Assembly (NCBI GenBank): GCA_023252155.1
Contig: JAHEXJ010000003.1
Coordinates: 16,013-80,012, forward strand
DNA: 64,000 nt
Direction of reading: 5' to 3'
From: Actinomycetes bacterium
GTDB taxonomy: Bacteria; Actinomycetota; Actinomycetes; Nanopelagicales; Nanopelagicaceae
In this document: one piece after another, positions 37,735 to 45,976 of the stretch
Numbering within the stretch: the stretch's first letter is position 1
How the letters are laid out: each line of letters opens with the position of its first letter
Made by a program: the position numbers and the translations under genes
The notes under the pieces: model-generated
Databases searched by the model: none
Seen by the model: the letters and a program-made list of their open reading frames with translations, nothing else
Told to the model about the DNA's origin: nothing

Positions 37735-38417
37735 AAAGTGGCACGTGGGAAAACCTGAAGTCGAGCCTTACCAATTGAATTGCCGCACTCTTCGCAACGG
37801 CCGTATGTCTTATCGTCGATGCGCTCAATTGCTCGTTCGGTCTGCAAAACCATGTCGCGAGCATTGATTACCAAAGACATTTCGTGTTCGCGCTCAAATG
37901 TTTTAGTCCCGGCGTCAGCTTGATCATCGCCTGCACCTTCACCTGATTCACGAATGAGGGCATCCATCTCAACTTCGACCGCCGCCAATTCTGAAGAGAG
38001 ACGCACGAGTTCCTTGGCTAGGGCGCTTCTAACGACCTTGAGTTCGGCAGCAGTCCACGGAGCCTCATTGTCTGCAACCACAACAGGAGTTGGAGCTGCC
38101 TTAAGGGGCTTCAAGGGCGCGCTCTTTCGACCATTCTTGGTGGGTCGTGGTGGGGGTGGCATCACCAAACGTCGTTCCTCTACTACGGCAGGAACCGCAG
38201 CAGCAAGGGGTGCAATCACAGGGACAGGAGCTGCAACGCTCTTTGCAGGAAATGGTCGCCCGGGAGCCTTCTTGATGGCCTTGGCCGGAGCGGCTTTCTT
38301 GGCAACGGCCTTCTTCGCAGGTGCTTTTTTAGCCGGAGCCTTTTTTGCAGGTGCCTTTTTGGCAGGAGCCTTCTTGGCTGCTGGTTTGCTTGCTGGACTC
38401 TTTTTCTTCAATGCCAC
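37698..38417 (-). CDS. TraR/DksA zinc-finger protein with a lysine-alanine-rich tail
   Basis: A 239-residue protein in two parts. The N-terminal third is low-complexity, rich in Lys, Ala and Pro, with KKAPA repeats that resemble histone H1 or the mycobacterial HupB tail. The C-terminal part (about 120-239) has a helical hairpin ending in a zinc finger, CEECG then CMLCK, as in DksA and TraR proteins that bind RNA polymerase. GTG 38417 (MALKKKSPASK) has an AAGG eight bases upstream; the frame opens at 38465 without support. The gene heads a chain with lspA, rluD and dnaE. Whether it acts on RNA polymerase or mainly on DNA is unknown. Confidence 0.88.
   Translation of the reverse strand: MALKKKSPASKPAAKKAPAKKAPAKKAPAKKAPAKKAVAKKAAPAKAIKKAPGRPFPAKSVAAPVPVIAPLAAAVPAVVEERRLVMPPPPRPTKNGRKSAPLKPLKAAPTPVVVADNEAPWTAAELKVVRSALAKELVRLSSELAAVEVEMDALIRESGEGAGDDQADAGTKTFEREHEMSLVINARDMVLQTERAIERIDDKTYGRCEECGNSIGKARLQVFPRATLCMLCKQKEERR
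38301..38375 (-). repeat. five 15-bp tandem repeats coding KKAPA
   Basis: Four units read KKAPA and the fifth KKAVA. The codons vary between units, so the peptide rather than the DNA repeat appears to be kept. Slippage between units could change the tail length among strains. Confidence 0.85.
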
Positions 38418-38485
38418 GGCGCGCACCTTATGCTGATTTCGGACAAAACGCCACTCTACGCGCAATGTATTACACTAAAACCTTC

Positions 38486-38700
38486 GCGAAAGGGCATTGA
38501 CGAGGCAATCACCTCAGAGCCTGTCGGAAGAGACGCAGGGCAAACCCTGCGAGGTAGAACCGATACGCGTTATTAAGGCTATTAAGCGGTGCGCCCTTCT
38601 TTTAAGGAACGCACAAGGCGGGTGGTACCGCGAGCTCGTAGTTCGAGCGCGTCCCTCCAATTGACTTACACCCCACATGGTGAAGGAGAGCGGAGAGATG
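38486..38700 (+). promoter_or_regulatory. T-box leader of ileS
   Basis: A tRNA-sensing leader that should raise IleRS production when tRNA-Ile is uncharged. The T-box core AAGGCGGGTGGTACCGCG (38615-38632) contains UGGU, able to pair with ACCA at the end of tRNA-Ile. A possible specifier AUC (isoleucine) lies at 38508-38510, followed by A as usual, in a short stem I. Other hairpins are GCAGGG/CCCTGC (38535-38550) and GTGCG/CGCAC (38589-38614). There is no U-tract terminator; CCCTCC (38653-38658) can pair with the GGAG sequences before the start. This fits the translational, short stem I type known upstream of actinobacterial ileS. Confidence 0.92.
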
Positions 38701-38701
38701 A

Positions 38702-41700
38702 ATGAGTGAGTACCGTGAATTAGGGGCGCATATAGATCTGCCCAAAATGGAACACTCCATCCTCGATTTTTGGGAAACCAACGCAATATTTCACAAGAGC
38801 CTTGAAGCCCGAAAAGGCAATGAAGCGTGGACTTTCTATGAGGGCCCTCCGACGGCAAACGGGGCGCCTGGAACTCACCACATCGAAGCAAGAGTCTTTA
38901 AGGATGTCTTTCCACGCTACCAAACAATGAAGGGTAAGTACGTCTTTCGCAAAGCCGGCTGGGACTGTCATGGCTTGCCTGTAGAAATTGCCATCGAAAA
39001 GGAACTCGGATTTACTGGTAAAGGCGACATTGAAAAATATGGCATCGCCGAATTCAATGACAAGTGTCGCGAATCGGTTCAACGTCACGTTGGCGAATTT
39101 ACGAACATGACTAATCGCATGGGCTTCTGGGTTGATTTCGACCAAGCGTATTGGACTATGTCGCCTGAATATGTTGAGAGTGTTTGGTGGAGTCTCAAAG
39201 AAGTGTGGAATAAGGGACTTCTCGTCCAAGACCATCGAGTTGCCCCATACTGCCCACGTTGTGGCACAGGATTGTCTGACCATGAGCTTGCGCTCGGGTA
39301 TGAGACGGTAACCGACCCTTCCGTTTATGTTCGCTTCCCCATCACCTCCGGTCCTTTGGAAAAGATGAACGCCTCATTGCTGGTTTGGACGACTACGCCG
39401 TGGACGCTCGTTTCTAACACTGCCATCGCCGTACATCCTGATGTCACCTACCTTGCAGTAGAAGAAACCGTAGATGGCAAAAAAGAAGTTCTCGTCATCG
39501 CAAAGGAACTCGTCGGCTTTCTAAAGGGTGATGTGAAAGTGCTTCTCCATATTCAAGGCAAGGACCTTGAACGCACCACTTATCGACGCCCCTTTGAATA
39601 CGTCGAAATTCCGGACTCCCATTTTGTTGTGCTCGCCGATTACGTCACCACCGAGGATGGAACAGGTCTAGTCCATCAATCCCCCGCCTTCGGTGCCGAC
39701 GATCTCCAGGTCTGCCGAAATTACGGATTGCCGGTCGTCAATCCAATTGCAAGTGATGGAACGTTCTTGCCAGAAGTCGAACTCATTGGTGGCATGTTCT
39801 TCAAGGATGCAGACAAACTCTTGGTAAAGGAGCTGAAAAAGAGCGGTGCGCTTTACAAACACGAGCCGTATGAGCACCAGTACCCACACTGTTGGCGATG
39901 CCACACAGCATTGATCTACTACGCCCAACTCTCTTGGTATATCCGCACGACGTCGATCAAGTCAGAACTATTGCGAGAAAACGCCAAAACCGACTGGCAT
40001 CCAGAAACTATAAAGACTGGTCGCTACGGTGATTGGCTAACAAACAACATCGACTGGGCCCTTTCGAGAAACCGTTATTGGGGAACACCTCTTCCCATCT
40101 GGCGCTGCGAGGGCGGCCACATGGTCTGCGTCGGCTCACTCAAGGAATTAAGCGCTTTCTCTGGAGCCGATTTGAGTTCCATGGACCCACATCGTCCCTT
40201 TGTAGATGACATTACTTGGCCCTGCACGGAGTGTGATTCAGAGATGGTTCGCGTTAAGGAAGTCATCGACGGCTGGTACGACTCGGGTTCAATGCCATTT
40301 GCTCAATGGGGCTACCCACACAAGGAAGGGTCAAAGGAAAAGTTCGAAGCGGCCTATCCTGCTGATTTCATTTGCGAGGCGATCGATCAAACTCGCGGCT
40401 GGTTCTACACGCTTATGGCTATTGGAACTTTGGTCTTTGATGAGAGTTCGTACAAGACAGTGCTCTGTTTAGGCCACATCGTTGACCAGGACGGCCGCAA
40501 AATGAGCAAGCACATCGGCAACATTTTGGAGCCGATGCCACTGATGGATCAACATGGTGCCGATGCTGTTCGTTGGTACATGTTTGCCGCAGGTTCCCCG
40601 TGGACGCCCCGCAGAGTCGGACACGATGCCATCAGCGACGTCGTTAGAAAGACACTGCTTACATATTGGAACACGGTTTCCTTCTTAGCCCTCTATGCCA
40701 AGGCCTCGAATTTCAAGCCATCACAAGCGCCAAAGATGGAAGAACGTCCGTTGATGGATCGTTGGATTTATTCAGATCTACAAGCCCTCGTCATCGAAGT
40801 CGATGATGCATTAGCCACTTTTGACTCTCAAAGAGCAGGTAAGGCACTTGCCACTTTCATCGATGATTTATCAAATTGGTATGTGCGCCGCTCACGCCGA
40901 CGTTTCTGGGAAGGTGACAGCAGTGCCCTCTCAACTCTTCATGAATGCCTTCACACTCTCACGCTACTTCTTGCGCCGATAGTTCCCTTTGTTACTGAAA
41001 ATGTTTGGCAAGAACTACTCCGCCCCGTCGAATCAGGGCTACCTGAGTCCGTTCATTTGGCAGATTTCCCTAAAGCGCAGGTTCAATACATTGACTCTAA
41101 ACTCGCCGCCCATGTTGCTCAGACCCGCCGGATAGTCGAGCTCGGTCGCGCAGCGCGGGCAGAATCCTCGGTCAAGATCCGACAGCCGCTTGGCCGGGCA
41201 TTAATCGCCGCGCCGGGCTGGAATGAGCTCCCCGCAGAGATGAAGGAGCAGATTGCTGAAGAACTCAATGTTTTGCAGCTAGAAGATATCGCAGCGGCTC
41301 ATGGCGACCTCGTCGACGTCACCGTCAAGGCCAATTTCAGGTCGCTAGGCGGAAAGTACGGGTCGAACGTCCAAAAAATCGCAACTGCAATAGCCGCATT
41401 GCCGGCAGCGGACTTGGTTCGAGAAATTCGGGAAAATGGGTCTCATTTGCTCACGACAGACAAAGACGAATGGCAGGTGCTAGCCGAAGATCTCGTAATC
41501 ACCGAAGTGCCAAAGAGTGGGTGGACCGTCGCAAGTCACGATGGTGAAAGCGTTGCACTTGATTTGACCCTGACGTCAGAACTCTTGGCTGCCGGACAAG
41601 TGAGAGAGGTAATTCGCTTTCTTCAAGAAACGCGTAAAACTCAAGGTTTCGACATTAGCGATCGAATCGATGTCGAGTTCAATGTGAACGCCGACATCTT

Positions 41701-41830
41701 GCCTGCGGTTATCAATGCTAAGGAACATATTCAAAATGAAGTCCTAGCTCTACAAATGTCACATAACGCCGAGATCGAATTGGGAAGTAACGAAATGGGC
41801 TTTAGTGCAAAGTTGTGCAAGGCAATATAA
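38702..41830 (+). CDS. ileS: isoleucyl-tRNA synthetase, type 2 with GXHH signature
   Basis: Charges tRNA-Ile with isoleucine; an editing domain removes valine. The 1042 residues begin with the Rossmann fold, where the usual HXGH reads GTHH (57-60, after ANGAP). The editing domain spans about 190-390 with TTPWTLVSN. KMSKS is KMSKH (600-604). The anticodon-binding domain follows (about 680 on). Overall it is the type 2, eukaryote-like form. Altered GXHH signatures in type 2 IleRS are known to give very high mupirocin resistance. ATG 38702 has GGAG six bases upstream. It is the only plus-strand gene between 5400 and the right end and ends 2 bases from yggT. Confidence 0.97.
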   Translation: MSEYRELGAHIDLPKMEHSILDFWETNAIFHKSLEARKGNEAWTFYEGPPTANGAPGTHHIEARVFKDVFPRYQTMKGKYVFRKAGWDCHGLPVEIAIEKELGFTGKGDIEKYGIAEFNDKCRESVQRHVGEFTNMTNRMGFWVDFDQAYWTMSPEYVESVWWSLKEVWNKGLLVQDHRVAPYCPRCGTGLSDHELALGYETVTDPSVYVRFPITSGPLEKMNASLLVWTTTPWTLVSNTAIAVHPDVTYLAVEETVDGKKEVLVIAKELVGFLKGDVKVLLHIQGKDLERTTYRRPFEYVEIPDSHFVVLADYVTTEDGTGLVHQSPAFGADDLQVCRNYGLPVVNPIASDGTFLPEVELIGGMFFKDADKLLVKELKKSGALYKHEPYEHQYPHCWRCHTALIYYAQLSWYIRTTSIKSELLRENAKTDWHPETIKTGRYGDWLTNNIDWALSRNRYWGTPLPIWRCEGGHMVCVGSLKELSAFSGADLSSMDPHRPFVDDITWPCTECDSEMVRVKEVIDGWYDSGSMPFAQWGYPHKEGSKEKFEAAYPADFICEAIDQTRGWFYTLMAIGTLVFDESSYKTVLCLGHIVDQDGRKMSKHIGNILEPMPLMDQHGADAVRWYMFAAGSPWTPRRVGHDAISDVVRKTLLTYWNTVSFLALYAKASNFKPSQAPKMEERPLMDRWIYSDLQALVIEVDDALATFDSQRAGKALATFIDDLSNWYVRRSRRRFWEGDSSALSTLHECLHTLTLLLAPIVPFVTENVWQELLRPVESGLPESVHLADFPKAQVQYIDSKLAAHVAQTRRIVELGRAARAESSVKIRQPLGRALIAAPGWNELPAEMKEQIAEELNVLQLEDIAAAHGDLVDVTVKANFRSLGGKYGSNVQKIATAIAALPAADLVREIRENGSHLLTTDKDEWQVLAEDLVITEVPKSGWTVASHDGESVALDLTLTSELLAAGQVREVIRFLQETRKTQGFDISDRIDVEFNVNADILPAVINAKEHIQNEVLALQMSHNAEIELGSNEMGFSAKLCKAI

Positions 41831-41832
41831 AA

Positions 41833-42117
41833 CTAAATGTTTCGCACCAGCGGAATGAGCAGTTGAACCGCGAAGAAAAGCACAAGAAAAGATAGGTCCA
41901 AACTAACCGCCCCAATGCGAAGAGGCGGGATAAAGCGACGCACGAAAGCGGTCGGCTTGTCCGTAATTGCGTAAATGGCCTCGGCCATGAATAACACGAC
42001 TCCGCGAGGTCGCCATGTTCGCGAAAAAAGGCGGACGTAATCCAAAACGAGACGACCCAACAATGCCAATAAAAATATTTGGAGGAGGAGAACTAAATAG
42101 GAGCCGATATGGAGCAT
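41833..42117 (-). CDS. YggT-family membrane protein
   Basis: A 94-residue protein with two hydrophobic segments (about 5-25 and 70-92) and the central YggT motif ITDKPTAFVRRFIPPLRIG that links them. YggT (YlmG) proteins sit beside sepF in most Gram-positive division clusters and influence division or chromosome organisation, with the mechanism unclear. It lies 2 bases after sepF and ends 2 bases from the convergent ileS stop. The usual next gene, divIVA, is missing. Confidence 0.9.
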   Translation of the reverse strand: MLHIGSYLVLLLQIFLLALLGRLVLDYVRLFSRTWRPRGVVLFMAEAIYAITDKPTAFVRRFIPPLRIGAVSLDLSFLVLFFAVQLLIPLVRNI

Positions 42118-42119
42118 AA

Positions 42120-42599
42120 CTAACTCTGGTTAAAGAAGCTTGCCTCAGCAGCCGCTGTCTTATCCTCACTGCTTACACGCACGTTTGCGGGTGAGAGTAA
42201 GAAAACTTTTGAAGTAACTCGTTCGATTGTGCCGTGCAGTCCGAAAACCAACCCACTTGCAAAATCCACGAGGCGCTTTCGCTCGGATTCATCCATGTCT
42301 GACAAATTGATGATTACGGGATTGCCCTCACGATATTGCTCGCCGATGGTACGGGCTTCATTGTAGAAACGCGGATGAAGAGTCACGATTCGATCGAGTA
42401 CCGGTAAATCCATTTGCATTGGAGCAGGCTTAGGTGTCACGGGTGCAATCGCCAAAGTTGCTGGGCGGACCACCGATTTGTTTCGCTGTTCATGAGTCTT
42501 TGGTTGAGCAAAAACCAGATCGGTAACTTCTTCAGAACCCAACTCTGGATCGTCCATGAGTCCGAGATAATTCGCCATTTTTCGCAATGCATTAGCCAT
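42120..42599 (-). CDS. sepF: cell division protein SepF
   Basis: Membrane-binding FtsZ anchor used by bacteria that lack FtsA and ZipA. The 159 residues start with an amphipathic membrane-binding helix (MANALRKMANYLGLMDD), then a linker, then the DUF552 domain (about 75-155) with YREGNPVIINLSDMDESE and RLVDFASGLVFGLHGTIE. ATG 42599 fits the family start; the frame opens at 42659, overlapping yggS. It follows yggS by 10 bases. Confidence 0.95.
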   Translation of the reverse strand: MANALRKMANYLGLMDDPELGSEEVTDLVFAQPKTHEQRNKSVVRPATLAIAPVTPKPAPMQMDLPVLDRIVTLHPRFYNEARTIGEQYREGNPVIINLSDMDESERKRLVDFASGLVFGLHGTIERVTSKVFLLSPANVRVSSEDKTAAAEASFFNQS

Positions 42600-42609
42600 A
42601 GGTAAAAGG

Positions 42610-43293
42610 TTACCCAAGGTGAGTGCGGGAACCGAGGATTGAACTGCCCACTCGGACATGTGTCGCGCCGTACTTGATTGCTACCTCAAAATCCCCACTC
42701 ATACCAGCGGAGAGGGATTTGGCGGTGGGAAATTGTTGGCTAAAATCACTATGAATTTGGGCTAAGCGTTCGAAAGCACTCTCAGGATTCTCACCGAGTG
42801 GCGCTACAGCCATCAATCCTTCCAGCTTAAGGGAGGGCTCCTGTAGCGCCAATTCTGCAAGCGGAGATAGTCCATCGGGTGATGCTCCCCCACGTCCTGG
42901 CTGAGGATCAAGACAAACCTGAATGAATATTGAGATGACCTTCGGCTCAAGGGCTGCCTTACTCAGGAGTCGCAAATGGCGTGGATCGTCAAGGGATTGA
43001 ACGACATCGGCCCAGGAGGCGATGGACGCAATCTTGTTGCTTTGAATCTGACCCTGATAATGCCATATGGCGGGAACTTGCTCGGATTTTTCCTTTCCTT
43101 CGCTGTCGCGGTTTTCGGCAAAATTCCGAATTCCTAAATCATGAAGAATTTGCACATCCGACGACGGATACGTTTTGGTAACTGCGATAAGGGTTATGTC
43201 AGTCTCACTTCGATGAACACCGCGGGCGGCAACATTAATTCGATTGAGGACAGATACGAGGTTGGCAGCAATTTCTTCAGATCTACTTGTCAC
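42610..43293 (-). CDS. YggS-family PLP-binding protein
   Basis: Alanine-racemase-fold protein that binds pyridoxal phosphate and keeps its level balanced; no catalytic reaction is established. The 227 residues hold the PLP lysine in LIAVTKTYPSSDV, the start of the second strand LGIRNFAENRD, IWHYQGQIQSNK and the phosphate site LSAGMSGDFEVAIKYGATHV. GTG 43293 overlaps the pgeF stop as GTGA, indicating coupled translation; the frame opens at 43371 inside pgeF. In Actinobacteria this gene (ylmE) regularly lies between pgeF and sepF. Confidence 0.94.
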   Translation of the reverse strand: MTSRSEEIAANLVSVLNRINVAARGVHRSETDITLIAVTKTYPSSDVQILHDLGIRNFAENRDSEGKEKSEQVPAIWHYQGQIQSNKIASIASWADVVQSLDDPRHLRLLSKAALEPKVISIFIQVCLDPQPGRGGASPDGLSPLAELALQEPSLKLEGLMAVAPLGENPESAFERLAQIHSDFSQQFPTAKSLSAGMSGDFEVAIKYGATHVRVGSSILGSRTHLG

Positions 43294-43955
43294 AGGCAGA
43301 TCACCCCGGACTGTCGACCGGTCACACCATCGCGACGATAAGAGAAGAAATTGGGATTCTCCACCGTGCAAATACTAGATCGTGTGATTTTGACGCCGTG
43401 CTCCGCCAACTCGTGAGAGAGAGCAGCAGGAAGGTCCAAACTCAATGTTCCTTTGGATGTGATCGCTCTTGCAAAAGGGTACCTCTCACTTACTTGCTCA
43501 TAAACGTCCTCACCGACTTCGTAACACTTTCCGCATATTGAAGGCCCCAGAACTGCCTCAATTTTCTCCGCCCCAAGGGATGCCATCACTGTGACTGCAT
43601 TTAACGCGACGCTGTTCAAAAGTCCTTTGCGACCGACATGAACTGCCGCCACGACATCTCGACTCCAAAGCAACAATGGAATGCAATCGGCTACCAGAAC
43701 CCCCAACGCGACTCCGGGTTCAGTCGTAACTAGGCCGTCGGCATTTGGATCTTGCGGAGAAATTCCATCAACCAATGCGATTACGTCGCTATGGGTTTGG
43801 TTCATGAATTGTGTGCGTCCGACAATTGCCTCATTTAACCGCCGATTCTCGGCGACAAGTTCGGCATTGTCACCGACGTGAAATGCGAGATTGTTCGTCG
43901 CATAAGGAGAGTGACTAACTCCCCCAATTCGATTCGTAAATAAAGTGGCGACCAA
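43290..43955 (-). CDS. pgeF: PgeF/YfiH-family multicopper-oxidase-like protein
   Basis: YfiH (PgeF, YlmD) proteins edit peptidoglycan precursors by removing L-Ser misplaced in UDP-MurNAc, and some act on nucleosides. The 221 residues show NQTHSDVIALVDG with the metal His, LVADCIPLLLW with Cys, AAVHVGRKGLLNSVA with the second His, and GPSICGKCYEVGEDV. The start is TTG 43955, without a visible Shine-Dalgarno; no better codon lies nearby, so the N-terminus is less certain. It follows ftsZ by 27 bases. Confidence 0.9.
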   Translation of the reverse strand: MVATLFTNRIGGVSHSPYATNNLAFHVGDNAELVAENRRLNEAIVGRTQFMNQTHSDVIALVDGISPQDPNADGLVTTEPGVALGVLVADCIPLLLWSRDVVAAVHVGRKGLLNSVALNAVTVMASLGAEKIEAVLGPSICGKCYEVGEDVYEQVSERYPFARAITSKGTLSLDLPAALSHELAEHGVKITRSSICTVENPNFFSYRRDGVTGRQSGVICL

Positions 43956-43982
43956 GTAATTATCGATCGATCGGGCGAAGCG

Positions 43983-45119
43983 CTATTTCATGAAATCGGG
44001 AACGTCGATCTCATCCTCCGCGATCAATTGCTCAAAAGTGACCCGGTGTCTTGTCGGAACTTCTTCCTCCTCGAGATCGAGTGCGACCGCCAACGGATCA
44101 TTGGCGCTGATCGGATCGGCGTGCCCGTTAAGCGAACTTGCGTCTAGAACCGGCACGGCAACCCGCTTAGGCGCTCCGCCGTCAAAGCCCGCTGCGATCA
44201 CGGTAATGCGAACTTCATCGCCCAGTGCATCGTCGATGGTTGTTCCGAAAATAATCTTTGCATCAGGGTGGGCCGCGGATTGGACAAGCTCACACGCCTC
44301 GTTGATTTCAAACAGTCCCAAATCCGATCCACCGGCTACTGAAAGCAGGACTCCCATCGCGCCATCAATTGATGCTTCAAGCAACGGGCTCGATATGGCC
44401 AACTCAGCCGCCCGTACTGCGCGATTTTCACCACGCGCAGAACCAATTCCCATAAGCGCAGATCCTGCATTCGTCATGATGCTCTTTACGTCTGCGAAAT
44501 CTAGATTGATCAAACCCGGTTGAGTGATTATCTCGGTAATCCCTTGCACTCCGGACAGAAGCACTTGATCTGCACTCTTGAATGCTTCTACTGCTGTGAT
44601 CGAACGATCGGATATCGCTAGAAGACGATCATTGGGAATGACAATCAAGGTATCGACTTCGCCGCGAAGTTCATCAATTCCGCTATCCGCCTGTTGCGAA
44701 CGCACCTTGCCTTCAAAGGAAAATGGGCGCGTAACTACGCCGATTGTTAGTGCACCTAATTCTCGTGCAATCTTTGCAACAATCGGTGCCCCGCCTGTTC
44801 CGGTTCCGCCACCTTCACCTGCAGTTACAAAAACCATGTCTGCACCGCGCAATGCTTCTTCAATGTCATCGACATGATCAAGAACTGCTTCGCGTCCACG
44901 TTCGGGTGATGCACCTGCACCAAGTCCGCGTGTTGACTTTCGTCCGATGTCTAACTTCACATCCGCATCACTCATTAAAAGATGTTGTGCATCTGTATTG
45001 ATAGCAATGAACTCAACTCCTTTGAGTCCAACATCAATCATTCGATTGATCGCGTTGACTCCACCGCCACCAATTCCAACGACCTTGATGACAGCCAAAT
45101 AATTCTGCGGTGAAGCCAC
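43983..45119 (-). CDS. ftsZ: cell division GTPase FtsZ
   Basis: Tubulin-like protein that forms the division ring. The 378 residues show [15 protein letters not shown], the GTP signature [16 protein letters not shown], the T7 loop [20 protein letters not shown] and a short linker (about 315-365). The extreme C-terminus EIDVPDFMK is the conserved peptide bound by SepF. GTG 45119 is preceded by a full AGGAGG Shine-Dalgarno. The 168-bp gap to ftsQ carries its own putative promoter with a perfect palindrome. Confidence 0.98.
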   Translation of the reverse strand: MASPQNYLAVIKVVGIGGGGVNAINRMIDVGLKGVEFIAINTDAQHLLMSDADVKLDIGRKSTRGLGAGASPERGREAVLDHVDDIEEALRGADMVFVTAGEGGGTGTGGAPIVAKIARELGALTIGVVTRPFSFEGKVRSQQADSGIDELRGEVDTLIVIPNDRLLAISDRSITAVEAFKSADQVLLSGVQGITEIITQPGLINLDFADVKSIMTNAGSALMGIGSARGENRAVRAAELAISSPLLEASIDGAMGVLLSVAGGSDLGLFEINEACELVQSAAHPDAKIIFGTTIDDALGDEVRITVIAAGFDGGAPKRVAVPVLDASSLNGHADPISANDPLAVALDLEEEEVPTRHRVTFEQLIAEDEIDVPDFMK

Positions 45120-45185
45120 GTTGTTTCCTCCTTATGAACCATGAACCTCAACTTGAGAATTACAGTTCTGCTTTCTAATAAGACG

Positions 45186-45214
45186 AAAGTAGAGCGCTCT
45201 ACACATCCACGCAA
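45186..45214 (-). promoter_or_regulatory. putative ftsZ promoter with a perfect 14-bp palindrome in it
   Basis: On the minus strand TTGCGT (45214-45209) and TACTTT (45191-45186) are spaced 17 bp. The perfect palindrome GTAGAGCGCTCTAC (45189-45202) covers half of the -10 and much of the spacer. A dimeric protein bound there would block RNA polymerase. The predicted transcript would have a leader of about 60 bases ending in the AGGAGG of ftsZ. I do not recognise the palindrome as the site of a known regulator. Confidence 0.5.
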
Positions 45215-45287
45215 ATACCGACACGAATCTGTACGCAATTTATCCAAATTCATTTAACAGTGAGAAAATCAATCAAGCCTTTAGTTT

Positions 45288-45968
45288 CTATTTCACAATA
45301 GGAGCGTGTGGAGCTGAAACGTCAATGTAGGTGATCTTCACATTTTCAGGCAAGGCGATAAGTGCCTGATATACCTTCACTTTTAATGATGTTTCCGCCA
45401 GATCACCCCAAACAACCGATAAATTTCTGTTTCTCGATGGATCGGCAATTGTCAGGATCGCCCAGTCAAGGTCTCGCACCAAAATGTCGGAAATTTGGGT
45501 GCGCATCATTGGTGGCAGAGCGGATAACAAATCAGTGGCGAATTTTGCTGATGTGGAATTCGTTCCAGTAATGATTGGCAAATGCGTTGTATCAATATTC
45601 GGTAGGTCAAACACGACGCCGTTTTGATCGACAAGGTGACTTTGGAATTGAGCGATCGGCGTTCGGGTCCACACTCGGACAGTAACAATCCCCTTTAGCC
45701 AATTTCTACTTATGCTGGCGTGGTCTAACCATGTGTACGCCTTTAATGCCTTTCCAATTTTATGAGATTCAAGTCGCGCCATTTTTTCGCCAATTCGAAA
45801 ATTGTGCTGAATCGCAAAGCCTTCACTTGGATTTGGTGCCCCGACTACAACAATCTTCTTGACTGAAAGTAATGTCGACCAGCCAAGCACATAAGAAGCT
45901 GAGCCAAGTAGAGTAAGCACTAATAGTGCCGCGAACCAGGCCTTTCGACGCCTTTTCTTCACTCCCAT
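45288..45968 (-). CDS. ftsQ: cell division protein FtsQ
   Basis: Bitopic membrane protein of the FtsQ-FtsL-FtsB complex. The 226 residues have a basic start (KKRRRKAW), one membrane helix (about 10-30), a POTRA domain (about 34-105) with VKKIVVVGAPNPSEGFAI, and the FtsQ beta domain ending near 220. It is diverged in detail, as usual for FtsQ, and is placed by topology and its position between murC and ftsZ. It follows murC by 8 bases. Confidence 0.92.
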   Translation of the reverse strand: MGVKKRRRKAWFAALLVLTLLGSASYVLGWSTLLSVKKIVVVGAPNPSEGFAIQHNFRIGEKMARLESHKIGKALKAYTWLDHASISRNWLKGIVTVRVWTRTPIAQFQSHLVDQNGVVFDLPNIDTTHLPIITGTNSTSAKFATDLLSALPPMMRTQISDILVRDLDWAILTIADPSRNRNLSVVWGDLAETSLKVKVYQALIALPENVKITYIDVSAPHAPIVK

Positions 45969-45976
45969 CGTTATCG

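Noticed and set aside
38301..38375. Short regular repeats resembling a CRISPR or minisatellite
   Set aside because: They are in-frame 15-bp units coding KKAPA with no unique spacers.
45038..45253. 71-residue frame upstream of and overlapping ftsZ
   Set aside because: It covers the putative ftsZ promoter and start in another frame and has no Shine-Dalgarno or domain.
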